A DNA stretch of 64,000 nt from Amycolatopsis acidicola. Its GTDB lineage: Bacteria > Actinomycetota > Actinomycetes > Mycobacteriales > Pseudonocardiaceae. The position numbers were made by a program, and so were the translations under genes. The notes under the pieces were generated by a model. That model was not told where the DNA came from, made no database searches, and worked only from the letters and a program-made list of their open reading frames with translations. The stretch is taken from NCBI RefSeq assembly GCF_007713735.2, contig NZ_VMNW02000002.1, positions 239,224 through 303,223 of the forward strand, given 5' to 3'. Positions 24,889 through 32,887 of this stretch are shown here, piece after piece (position 1 is the stretch's first letter; each line of letters opens with the position of its first letter).

Positions 24889-25659
24889 TCAGTCCACGAA
24901 AGCGACCGCGCGGGCCCAGCCCGCGCCGGCGCCCTTGATCTTCACCGGGAAACAGCAGAACCGGAATCCCGCCGGTTCCGGCAGCGCGCCGAGGTTCGCG
25001 AGCCGTTCGATCTGGCAGTACTCGCGCTCGCGGCCGGCGAAATGCGCGGGCCAGAGCACGCTCGAATCCCCGGTGTCGCGGTAGTTCCGGATGATGTGGG
25101 AGAACGGCGCGTCCAGGCTGAACGCGTCCGTGCCGATCACCCGGACGCCGAGATCGAGCAGGTGGTGCACGGCCGAGGCGTCGAGGCCGGTGAACTCCGA
25201 GAAGTACTCCGGCTGCCCGTCGCGCGCCGACGCGCCGGTGTGCAGGAGCACGATCTCCCCCGGCCGCACCTCGTGCCCGATGCGCCGCAGCTCGCGGCGC
25301 ACCCAGCCGGCGTCCAGCGCGCCCACCGGCTCGGCGGTCGCGTCCAGCACGCAGCCGGGGCCGGTGAACCACTCCAGCGGCAGCTCGTCGATGTTCCGCG
25401 GTTTCCCATACGCCGCACGGGATCCGTAGTGTGACGGGGCGTCCACATGGGTGCCGGTGTGGGTGGTGAGGGTGAGCGTGTCGAGGGAGAGGAACTCCGC
25501 ATCGGGCAGGCTTTCCGGGGCCAGCTCCAGCCCGAACCCGGCGCGCATCTCCTCGCTCATGTGCCGGGCCCCCTCGGCGGGAGACAGGATCTCGTGCCGG
25601 ACGGGGTTCGGCTCGAAGCCGGCCGCGTCCACCGGGCTGGACAGGTCGATGAGGCGCAC
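24889..25659 (-). CDS. Second PF04199-family polyketide cyclase
   Basis: 256 residues with the intact metal site HTGTHVDAPSHY near residue 67 and a downstream GTDAFSLD stretch typical of the family. Known relatives cyclise later rings of aromatic polyketides, and others are formamidases or hydrolases. It is the last gene of the eight-gene minus-strand operon, 3 bp after the FAD monooxygenase stop, with a GTG start. With the didomain aromatase and the cyclase at 21232, this gives three ring-forming proteins, enough for a tetracyclic or larger scaffold. Confidence 0.83.
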   Translation of the reverse strand: MRLIDLSSPVDAAGFEPNPVRHEILSPAEGARHMSEEMRAGFGLELAPESLPDAEFLSLDTLTLTTHTGTHVDAPSHYGSRAAYGKPRNIDELPLEWFTGPGCVLDATAEPVGALDAGWVRRELRRIGHEVRPGEIVLLHTGASARDGQPEYFSEFTGLDASAVHHLLDLGVRVIGTDAFSLDAPFSHIIRNYRDTGDSSVLWPAHFAGREREYCQIERLANLGALPEPAGFRFCCFPVKIKGAGAGWARAVAFVD

Positions 25660-25662
25660 GGG

Positions 25663-26895
25663 CTACTCCTTGGCGGGTTCGGGCGGGCGGAACAGCTCGG
25701 CAGCCACCCGGATGCCGGGGTTCCCGTGCACGATCTCGCGGGTGATCCGGCCGAACAACGGGGTGCGCGTGAGGATCCGGGTGGCCTTCGGGCGCACGAA
25801 CCGCGCCACCCTGCCGCCCGAGTTCATCCCCCGCGCCTGCATGGCCTGCACGCGCAGCACGCGCGCGATGTCCGGGCCGCGCCGCCGCTCGAACTCCTCG
25901 ACCGCACCGGCGCCCGGGGCGCGCAGTTCCTTCAGCAGCAAGGGATGCAGCACGGCGGCGTCCTGGATGGCGAGGTTGATGCCCTGCGCCCCGATCGGGC
26001 TGTGCGTATGCGCGCTGTCGCCGATCAGCACCAGGCCCGGCACCGACCAGCGGGGCGCCCGCGCGGCGAAAACGTCCAATAAGGACAGATCGGCGACGCT
26101 CGTGATCGCGGCGTCGATCAGCGACGCGTACGGCGGGGCGGAGCGCGCCAGTTCGGCCTTGACCTGGTCCAGGCCCTCGGCCATCATCCGCGCGTACCCG
26201 CCGTGCGGCACCGTCCAGCCCAGCTGGAGACTGTCCGGCCACGAGGGGTACGTCAGCAGCGGGCTGCCGCCGGAACGCAGGATCCGGGCGTACGGCAAGG
26301 TCTCCGCCGCCGCCGGGAGTTTCACCCACACCACGTCGAAGTCGAACACGTCCTGGCGTCCGTGCGGGATCCCGGCGAGGCGCCGCAGCAAGGAAAACCG
26401 GCCGTCCGCGCCGACGACCCAGCGCGCCCGCACGACGGTGTTGCCACTCGGGCCACGGGCCACGACGCCTTGCACTCGGCCGTTTTCGCGGATCAGCTCG
26501 GTGACCCGGTTACGGTCGTGGTACCGGAAATTGCCGTACGGCCGGGCGGCGTCGAGCAAGGCCGCCAGCAGATGGCGTTGCGGCATGCTCAGCAGGTAGT
26601 TGTGCGGCCGGGGCAAGGCGCGATAGTCGATGTCCAGCAACGCCTTGCCGTGCTCCAGGAACTGGAACCGGGAAAGCTCGTGCCCGCCGCGCTCCCGCGC
26701 CGGGCCGAGCACGCCCAGGGAGTCGAGGATCGCCAGCCCGCCCGGTTGCAGGATTTCGCCCCAGTACGCCCGGTTCAGCTCCGCGCTGCGCTCCAGCACC
26801 ACCACGTTCACGCCGCTGCGGGCCAGCAACAGCGCGAGGGTCAGCCCGGCCGGGCCACCCCCGACGACACACACGTCCGCGTCGAGTTCGGTCAT
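25663..26895 (-). CDS. FAD-dependent monooxygenase/halogenase-fold oxidoreductase
   Basis: 410 residues: VVGGGPAGLTLALLLARSG (FAD), VVGADGRFSLLRRLAG (DG motif) and VLIGDSAHTHSPIGAQGIN (GD motif). It lacks the C-terminal thioredoxin-like domain of the 17527 enzyme, so it is a shorter, PHBH-like hydroxylase. There is no tryptophan-halogenase WxWxIP motif. It probably hydroxylates the aromatic core or opens a ring by Baeyer-Villiger oxidation. Start overlaps the P450 stop by 4 bp. Confidence 0.87.
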   Translation of the reverse strand: MTELDADVCVVGGGPAGLTLALLLARSGVNVVVLERSAELNRAYWGEILQPGGLAILDSLGVLGPARERGGHELSRFQFLEHGKALLDIDYRALPRPHNYLLSMPQRHLLAALLDAARPYGNFRYHDRNRVTELIRENGRVQGVVARGPSGNTVVRARWVVGADGRFSLLRRLAGIPHGRQDVFDFDVVWVKLPAAAETLPYARILRSGGSPLLTYPSWPDSLQLGWTVPHGGYARMMAEGLDQVKAELARSAPPYASLIDAAITSVADLSLLDVFAARAPRWSVPGLVLIGDSAHTHSPIGAQGINLAIQDAAVLHPLLLKELRAPGAGAVEEFERRRGPDIARVLRVQAMQARGMNSGGRVARFVRPKATRILTRTPLFGRITREIVHGNPGIRVAAELFRPPEPAKE

Positions 26896-28040
26896 GACGC
26901 TGAAGTGCCGACGTCGACCGGCAGCCGGGTCAGGCCGCGCACCACGTAGCTGTCCCGCCACGAAGGCGCGCCCGCGAGCCGCATCCCGGGGAACCGGCGC
27001 AGCAGCGCGCCCAAGGCCACCCGCGCCTCCATCCGCGCGAGCGGCGCGCCGAGGCAATGGTGGATGCCGTGCGAGAACGTCAGATGCGGGTTGGGGCTGC
27101 GCGTGATGTCGAACCGGTCGGGGTCGGTGAACCAGCCGGGGTCGCGATTGGCGCCCTGCACGGAGGTCATCACGTAGTCCCCCGCGGCGATCACCTCGTC
27201 CCCGACCGGGATGTCCTCGGCGGCCTCCCAGGTGATCGCGCCGATCGGCGCCTCCATCCGCAGGATCTCCTCCACCGCGCCGGGCACGAGCGCGGGACGG
27301 CGCCGCAGCAGCTCGTGCTGGTCCGGGTGGGTCAGCAGCAGGTTCGTGCCGGTGCCGAGCACGGTCGTGGTGGTGATGGACCCGTTGACCAGCAACGCCA
27401 TCACCATCCGCACGAGCTCGTCCTCGTCGAGCCGGTCGTGGCCGTCGCGAGCGGCGATGAGCGCGCTGGTCACGTCGTCGCCCGGGTTTTCGCGCTTGCG
27501 CGCCACCAGGCTGACCACGTACTGGTGCGCCACGCCGAACATCTCGTCCCGCAGCGCTTCGGTCTCGGTCAGGAAGCCGCGGGCGCAGCGGTGCACCTCG
27601 GCCAGCTCCTCGTCCGGCACGCCGAGCAGCCTGCTGATCACCGCGACGGGCATCGGGTCGGTGAACGCCTCCAGCAGGTCGACCTCGCCTTGGCGGGCCA
27701 TCCCGTCCAGCAGCCGCTCGGTGATGTGCTCGGTCCAGCCGCGCAGCGCCTCCATCCGCTGCGTGGTGAACGCGGCCTGCACCAGCTTCCGCAGCCGGGT
27801 GTGCACGGGTGGCGGGCTGTTGAGGGAGTTGCCGTCCTTGGGGTTCTGCGGTTTGCGCAGCCGCGGGTCGGCGGAAAGCGCTTTCACTTCCGGGTAGCGG
27901 ATCACCACCCAGCATTCGCCGACCTCGGGATGCGTCATCCGGTTGACCGGCGCCTCGGCGCGCAGCCGCGCGAGGGTGGGGAACGGGTCGAGCTGGAAGC
28001 CGGGGCCGTAGGCGTTGGCCGCCGGGGGTGCGGTGGGCAT
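26892..28040 (-). CDS. Cytochrome P450 with atypical I-helix
   Basis: 382 residues with ExxR (EEILRMEAP) and a heme loop FSHGIHHCLGAPLARME containing the axial Cys. The I-helix oxygen-activation motif, normally AGxET, reads VNGSITTTT. The Ala is Asn and the acidic residue is Ile, while Thr is retained. Loss of the acid is seen in P450s with altered proton delivery, for example those doing coupling or dehydrogenation. It follows two SDRs in the operon (22-bp gap). Likely an oxidation or ring coupling on the polyketide. Confidence 0.88.
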   Translation of the reverse strand: MPTAPPAANAYGPGFQLDPFPTLARLRAEAPVNRMTHPEVGECWVVIRYPEVKALSADPRLRKPQNPKDGNSLNSPPPVHTRLRKLVQAAFTTQRMEALRGWTEHITERLLDGMARQGEVDLLEAFTDPMPVAVISRLLGVPDEELAEVHRCARGFLTETEALRDEMFGVAHQYVVSLVARKRENPGDDVTSALIAARDGHDRLDEDELVRMVMALLVNGSITTTTVLGTGTNLLLTHPDQHELLRRRPALVPGAVEEILRMEAPIGAITWEAAEDIPVGDEVIAAGDYVMTSVQGANRDPGWFTDPDRFDITRSPNPHLTFSHGIHHCLGAPLARMEARVALGALLRRFPGMRLAGAPSWRDSYVVRGLTRLPVDVGTSAS

Positions 28041-28062
28041 GGGATCGGGCCTCCTTGGCGTG

Positions 28063-28809
28063 TCACCGGCCGCCGGCGACCGTGAGCACCTCTCCGGTGA
28101 TGTTCTGGTTCGCCGCCGAGCACAGGAACACGACGGCGGCGGCGATGTCGGCCGCGCGGCTGAGCCGCCCGGTCGCGGTGCGCTCGGTTTCCCGCGCCCG
28201 CACGGCTTCGGGCAGGCCGGTGGCGACCCGCCGGGTGAGGGTGAGCCCGGGGCTGACGACGTTGACGAGGACGCCGTCCTGGCCGGCGTCCCAGGCCAGG
28301 CTTTTCGCAAAGCCGTGCAGGCCGGATTTGGTGGCACCGTAGAACTCCTGGCCGCGGTGGCCGTCGGTGGCGACGTGCGAGGAGACCAGGACGATCCGGC
28401 CCCAGCCGCCCTTCCGCATCCCGCCGACAGCGAGCTGCGCGGTCCGGATGGTGGGCGCGAGGTTCTCCGTGATCACCGGCATCCAGTCCGCGGGCGGGAC
28501 GTCTTCGAACCGCTCGTCCGGCCCGCGGCGGCGGCCCCAGCGCATGGCGTTGGCGACGAGCACCTCCACCGGGCCGAGCCGCTCGGCCACGGCGTCGAAC
28601 GTGCCGGCCGGCGAATCCGGGTCGGCCAGGTCGTAGGGAACCGCCGTCCCGCCGAGACGCGACGCGAGCGCGGCCGCCGCGTCCTTGTCGTGGTGGTACG
28701 CCACCGCGACCCGGGCGCCCTCGCCCGCGAAGGCTTCCGCGATCGCCGTGCCGATTTCCCCGGTCGCGCCGGTCACCAGTACTACGCGGCCCGCAAGTCC
28801 CAGCTCCAT
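28063..28809 (-). CDS. Short-chain dehydrogenase/reductase (intact)
   Basis: 248 residues with TGATGEIGTA, NAMRWG at the NNAG position, and Ser with YGATK, giving a complete active site. It resembles the ActIII-like and FabG-like reductases found with didomain aromatases. One of this gene and 14468 is probably the C-9-type ketoreductase. It overlaps the next SDR by 1 bp (TGATG), so the two are tightly coupled; possibly this one supplies catalysis for a heterodimer, because its partner lacks the Tyr. Confidence 0.83.
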   Translation of the reverse strand: MELGLAGRVVLVTGATGEIGTAIAEAFAGEGARVAVAYHHDKDAAAALASRLGGTAVPYDLADPDSPAGTFDAVAERLGPVEVLVANAMRWGRRRGPDERFEDVPPADWMPVITENLAPTIRTAQLAVGGMRKGGWGRIVLVSSHVATDGHRGQEFYGATKSGLHGFAKSLAWDAGQDGVLVNVVSPGLTLTRRVATGLPEAVRARETERTATGRLSRAADIAAAVVFLCSAANQNITGEVLTVAGGR

Positions 28810-29570
28810 CAGAAGATCAGCGCCCCGCCGCACGCGGGCACGAAGGCCCCGGTGACGTAGGCGGCGTCGTCCGAGGCGAGCGCGGCCACGAGCCGGGCGA
28901 TGTCCTCGGGCTCGCCCATGCGTTTCATCGGCACCATTTCGACGGCGGCCGCCAGCCGTTCCGGGCGGATCTGCGCGGAGGACTCGGTGCGGGTCACGCC
29001 CGCGATCGCCGTGTTCACCCGGACTCCGTCCGGGGCGAGGTAGCGTGCGAGGAACTTCGCGATCGCCTCCATCGCCGCTTTCGCCGTGCCGTGCGTGATC
29101 GAGCGGATCCACGGGTCCCGCGCCTGCAGCGCCGAAATCATGACCACCGAGCCGGAACCGCGTTCGACCATGCCCGGCACGCAGGCCTGCACCGCCAGCA
29201 GCGCGGCCCGGATCTGGCCGGACACGATGCCCGCCAGATCCTCCACGTCCACGTCCAGCGGGAAGTCGCGAATGGACTCGTCGAACCCGTGCGCGTTCAG
29301 CACGAGAATCCCGATCGGGCCGAGCTCTTCGCCGACCCGCTTGACCATCTCCTGGACCTCGGCCTTGCTGGTCACGTCGGCGCCGACCGCGAGCGCGCGC
29401 CCGCCCGCCGCCTCGATCTCGGCGACCACCTTGTCCGCGTCGGCCTCGCGGCGGCGGTAGTTCACCGCGACGAGCGCGCCGCGCGCCGCCAGCTCCCGCG
29501 CGATCGCGGCGCCGATGCCCCGGCTGGATCCGGTGACGAGCGCGACCCGTCCTTCGAGGCCGCCCGTCAT
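28809..29570 (-). CDS. SDR-fold protein lacking the catalytic tyrosine
   Basis: 253 residues. The cofactor site TGSSRGIGAA, an NAHG in place of NNAG, the Ser (MISALQ) and a C-terminal YVTGAF are present. The expected YxxxK reads HGTAK, with His160 replacing Tyr. Lys164 is kept. Tyr-to-His variants are normally inactive or change chemistry in this family, so it may act as a non-catalytic partner of the adjacent intact SDR or as a dehydratase-like protein. Ends overlap both neighbours. Confidence 0.82.
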   Translation of the reverse strand: MTGGLEGRVALVTGSSRGIGAAIARELAARGALVAVNYRRREADADKVVAEIEAAGGRALAVGADVTSKAEVQEMVKRVGEELGPIGILVLNAHGFDESIRDFPLDVDVEDLAGIVSGQIRAALLAVQACVPGMVERGSGSVVMISALQARDPWIRSITHGTAKAAMEAIAKFLARYLAPDGVRVNTAIAGVTRTESSAQIRPERLAAAVEMVPMKRMGEPEDIARLVAALASDDAAYVTGAFVPACGGALIF

Positions 29571-29869
29571 CGGCCCGCCGTTCCCACGTTCTCGTGCAGG
29601 ATTTCGTACACGTCGGGATCGACGGTGGCGAGCGCGCCGAGCCCGGCGACCCGCTCCCGGAACCCGTCGCTGGTGACCGCGGCGCGGTGCGCGCCGGCCG
29701 TCTCCCAGCGCGCGACTTCCAGATATATCTGGGGATTCCGCACTGAGCGCAGCAGCTCCGAGGACAGATACCCCGGCTGCGCCCGCATGAACTCGGTCAG
29801 TTTCTCGAGGATCCGCGTGAACTCACCGGTGTCCCCGGTGACCGTCAGCTTGTTGACCAATGTGACCAC
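29567..29869 (-). CDS. ABM-family (cofactor-free) oxygenase
   Basis: 100 residues of the antibiotic biosynthesis monooxygenase fold: MVTLVNKLTVTGDTGEFTRI at the start, then FMRAQPGYLSSELLRS, and a hydrophobic edge with NPQIYLEVARWE. Members such as ActVA-ORF6, TcmH and SnoaB turn anthrones into anthraquinones without cofactor. Starts with GTG and overlaps the SDR gene by 4 bp. It fits oxidation of a middle ring to a quinone. Confidence 0.87.
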   Translation of the reverse strand: MVTLVNKLTVTGDTGEFTRILEKLTEFMRAQPGYLSSELLRSVRNPQIYLEVARWETAGAHRAAVTSDGFRERVAGLGALATVDPDVYEILHENVGTAGR

Positions 29870-29887
29870 GGTGGTGCACCTCGCCTT

Positions 29888-31393
29888 TCAGTCGCTCGCC
29901 GCGGGTTCGCGGAAGAAGTCCCGCAGCTGCCCGCGCCTGGTCTTCCCGCCGGGGCCCCGGGGGATCGAATCGGTCAGCACCACCCGCGCGAGGTGCTGGA
30001 ACTCCGGCACCCGGGCGTTCACGAACTCGGTGATCCCGGCGGCGCCGACGTCCGCCGAGCGTGGCACCACAAGCGCGTTCGCCACCCCGCCGTGCAGCGG
30101 GTCCGGGGTGTCCACGACGACGCAGTCGGCCACCCCGGGATGCCCGGCGAGCACCGCCTCGATCTCCGCCGGGGCCACGAGGTGGTTGTCGTACTTGAAC
30201 ACGTCCTTGATCCGGTCGACGAGGAAGAGGTAGCCCTCGTCGTCGACCCGGCCGATGTCCCCTGTGGACAGCCAGCCCTCCGCGTCGACCGGGGACGGCT
30301 GCGCCGGATCCAGGTAGCCCAGCATCACCTGCGGGCCGCGGACCTGGACCTCGCCCTTCTCGCCGGCGGGCAGCACCGCGCCGGTGCCGACGTCCACGAT
30401 CCGGCATTCCGTCCCGGCGACGGGCGGGCCGACCGAGCCGTACCGGGGCCACGGCGGTTCGTCGCAATGGGTCAGGGGCGAGGTTTCCGCCAGCCCGTAC
30501 CCCTGCATCACCGGCACGCCGAACTGGTCGGTGAGCGCGCTCGCCGCCGCCGGTGGCAGCGCGGCCCCGCCGGACAGCACCGCCCGCACGGTGTCCAGCC
30601 GCAGCTCGCGCAGGCGGGCGTCGCGGGCAAGCCGGGCCAGCCGCACCGGCAGGCTGTAGTAGTGCGTCGCCTGCACCTGTCCCGCGAGCCGGGTGGCCAC
30701 GACGGGATCCGGGTCGGTGCACAGCACCTGGGTGGCGCCCGCCCACACCGCGGAGTTCAGGTGCATCAGGTGATACGCGGGAAGATGGTTCACCGTCAGG
30801 CTGTTCGCGCTCAGCCGGTGCGCGCGGGCGGTCTGGGCGGCGTTGGCCACGAGGTTGCGGTGCGAGAGCAGCACGCCCTTGGGCAACCCGGTGGTGCCGC
30901 TGGTGAACAACACGCACGCCGGAGGTTCCGCCTTGGTACGACGGGGTTTTCCGGCTGTAACCTGGGACGGTTCGAGTGCCGCCGCAACGGGCACCAGCTC
31001 GGTGTCCCCGCCGGACAGGCGTGCGCGCATCTCGTCGGTCACGAAGGCGAGCCCGGCCTCGGCGGCTTGCAGGACGTGCGTGAGGATTCGCTCGCTCTGC
31101 AGCGGGTTGAGGATCACGACCGTGTTGCCACTGCGCAGAATCGCGTAGTAGGCCACCGCGAACGCCGGGTCGAGGATGTTCGCGACGCCGATCACGGCGC
31201 CGGGCCCGGTGCTCTCGCTCAGTTTCGCGGCGAGCCGGGAAACGGCGGCCTCCAGCTCGGCGTAGGTGAAAGTGGTTTCGCCGCACCGGATCGCGGGCCG
31301 CGACGGCAGCCGCTCCGCCGTCTGGCGAAGTCGCTGGTCGATGTGGATCGCCGGCACGGACAGCTTCCGGGCGGCGGGACGTACGTCAGTCAC
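29888..31393 (-). CDS. AMP-forming acyl-CoA ligase
   Basis: 501 residues with the phosphate loop LFTSGTTGLPKG, MQGYGLAETSPLTH, STGDIGRVDDEGYLFLVDR, and a full C-terminal subdomain ending PRGPGGKTRRGQL that contains the catalytic Lys. Unlike the ligase at 5288 it is complete. It may activate a free acid starter, or in some type II clusters reload prematurely released acyl groups; the context does not say which. GTG start overlapping the aromatase gene by 8 bp. Confidence 0.87.
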   Translation of the reverse strand: MTDVRPAARKLSVPAIHIDQRLRQTAERLPSRPAIRCGETTFTYAELEAAVSRLAAKLSESTGPGAVIGVANILDPAFAVAYYAILRSGNTVVILNPLQSERILTHVLQAAEAGLAFVTDEMRARLSGGDTELVPVAAALEPSQVTAGKPRRTKAEPPACVLFTSGTTGLPKGVLLSHRNLVANAAQTARAHRLSANSLTVNHLPAYHLMHLNSAVWAGATQVLCTDPDPVVATRLAGQVQATHYYSLPVRLARLARDARLRELRLDTVRAVLSGGAALPPAAASALTDQFGVPVMQGYGLAETSPLTHCDEPPWPRYGSVGPPVAGTECRIVDVGTGAVLPAGEKGEVQVRGPQVMLGYLDPAQPSPVDAEGWLSTGDIGRVDDEGYLFLVDRIKDVFKYDNHLVAPAEIEAVLAGHPGVADCVVVDTPDPLHGGVANALVVPRSADVGAAGITEFVNARVPEFQHLARVVLTDSIPRGPGGKTRRGQLRDFFREPAASD

Positions 31394-32336
31394 CGGCCCG
31401 CTCCTCGGCGTATTCCTTGGCCAGCTGCAGGTTGCGGACGCTGTGCGTGCTCAGCGCCTTGCGCAGGTAGCGCCGCGCGTCCCGGACAGTCGTGCCCACG
31501 CCGAGCAGCCCGAGCGCGGAGCGTTTGATCGTCGCGGTGTGCCGGGCCGAGGCGAGCACGCCTTCCGGCGTCTCCACGAACGACCAGCGCCCGGTGTGCG
31601 CGTCCAGCAGCGCCGGGGTGACCGTCTGCTTGTAGACGATCAGGTGCGGCGCGCGGCAGACGCGCACGGATCGCGTGGTGTGCGTGGATCCGTCGGGCGC
31701 CTTGGTGTCCATGTCGAAGAACTGGATGCCGGGCGTCGGCTCCTCCAGCTCGAGCCGGGCGACGTGCGGCAGCCGGTCCGGCCACGCAGCGGCGTCGTAC
31801 AGGAAGGTGTACGCGTCGTGTACCGAACCCGCGATGAACACGGTGTCCTCGAAGGTGATCACGAGCGAGCGCAGCTCCTCGCGCCGCGCGGCGGTGTCGC
31901 GGGCCGTCTGCAGAAGCTCTTCGGTGTTCCGTGCGATTCCCCGGACGAGGTCGCGGACGCGGGCTTCGTCGCCCGGCGGGTAGGTCAGGGTGTGGCTCAG
32001 GGTGGCGCGGCAGGTGCCCTCGTGCTCGTCGGCGAACACCCACTCGCCCTCCAAAGTGGACAGTGGTGCCGGTGGTGTCTCGTGGGAGAACCGGATCCGG
32101 CGTGCCGCCGGGTCGAACTCCCACCGCGCCTGCCAGGTCCGCGCCGAGGCCCGGCCGGTGACCGCCCAGTGCCGTACGAGGGTGCCGCCCGGATCGCGCC
32201 GGAGCACCTCGGCGTGCACGGCGGGCGGATGGAACTGGGGCCACGATGACAGGTCGGCCACGGTCGCGTACGCCGCGTCCGCGGTCGCGGCGACGGTGAC
32301 GTCGCCGGTCACGACCTCGCGCTGGTTCTCCGGCAT
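31386..32336 (-). CDS. Didomain aromatase/cyclase (ActVII/BexL type)
   Basis: 316 residues made of two SRPBCC (StAR-related) halves, residues about 1-150 and 160-316. Each half starts with a beta-strand and an alpha segment of the type AYATVADLSSWPQF and AYTFLYDAAAWPDRL. Didomain members act on C9-reduced chains to aromatise the first ring, which fits the presence of ketoreductases. I chose the start at 32334-32336, preceded by GGAGGGG at 5 bp. It is the first gene of the eight-gene operon, divergent from the NTF2/GT genes. Confidence 0.9.
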   Translation of the reverse strand: MPENQREVVTGDVTVAATADAAYATVADLSSWPQFHPPAVHAEVLRRDPGGTLVRHWAVTGRASARTWQARWEFDPAARRIRFSHETPPAPLSTLEGEWVFADEHEGTCRATLSHTLTYPPGDEARVRDLVRGIARNTEELLQTARDTAARREELRSLVITFEDTVFIAGSVHDAYTFLYDAAAWPDRLPHVARLELEEPTPGIQFFDMDTKAPDGSTHTTRSVRVCRAPHLIVYKQTVTPALLDAHTGRWSFVETPEGVLASARHTATIKRSALGLLGVGTTVRDARRYLRKALSTHSVRNLQLAKEYAEERAGD

Positions 32337-32470
32337 GAACCCCTCCTGTCCGAGCTTGTTCGCCGCAGCCACGCTCGCCCGGTGCCGTCGAGCGGGCGCC
32401 GAGCGGTGACGGAGAGCCGTTCGGCCGGAATTCCGGCGGCGCTTGATCGCCGGTTGCGAGCCTCGCTGCC
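32337..32470. promoter_or_regulatory. Divergent promoter region, aromatase operon / GT operon
   Basis: A 134-bp gap holding the start signals of both the eight-gene minus-strand operon and the plus-strand NTF2-GT-carboxylase genes. It also contains the four-heptad SARP box described separately. I see no confident -10/-35 pair for either direction. Confidence 0.7.
32388..32427 (+). promoter_or_regulatory. SARP box: four heptads at 11-bp spacing
   Basis: TCGAGCG (32388-32394), CCGAGCG (32399-32405), CGGAGAG (32410-32416) and TCGGCCG (32421-32427) start exactly 11 bp apart. SARP-type activators bind direct repeats of TCGAGC-like heptads on one helical face at this spacing. The last two copies are weaker. 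This is the most regular regulatory array in the window. Confidence 0.75.
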
Positions 32471-32884
32471 GTGAACGGGGACACCGAGCGGTACACCGAA
32501 ATCCAGCAGTTCTACGCCGAGCACATGCACCTGCTCGACGACGGCGACGCGGCCGGGTGGGCGGCCACCTTCACCGAAGACGGCACCTTCGAGCCGCCCC
32601 CGCCGGGGCGCGTGATCAGCGGCCGCCGGAACATCGCCGACGGCGCCGCGAAGGCGGCGGCCGAACGCGCGGAAAAGGGCGAACAGCACCGGCACTGGCA
32701 CGGAATGCTCACAGTCCGGCCCGCCGAGGACGGCACCGTGTGGGTGCGCTGCTACGCGCTGATCATCGTGACCCCGGCCGGTGGCCCATCGCGGCTGAAC
32801 CAGGCGTGCGTCTGCGAGGACGTGCTGGTCCGCGGGGATTCCGGCTGGCGGGTCCGGTACCGCCGGGTCACCAGGGACGGCTGA
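32471..32884 (+). CDS. NTF2-fold (SnoaL-like) protein
   Basis: 137 residues from a GTG. It matches the SnoaL_4-type NTF2 fold: FYAEHMHLLDDGDAAGWAAT, TFEPPPPG and a beta-rich second half with HWHGMLTVRP. Relatives in polyketide clusters act as cyclases, hydroxylase components or hydrolases in a cone-shaped pocket; others are unknown. No catalytic pair was assigned. It starts the plus-strand unit that continues into the glycosyltransferase 3 bp later, so it is likely a tailoring enzyme for the aglycone. Confidence 0.72.
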   Translation: MNGDTERYTEIQQFYAEHMHLLDDGDAAGWAATFTEDGTFEPPPPGRVISGRRNIADGAAKAAAERAEKGEQHRHWHGMLTVRPAEDGTVWVRCYALIIVTPAGGPSRLNQACVCEDVLVRGDSGWRVRYRRVTRDG

Positions 32885-32887
32885 CCC

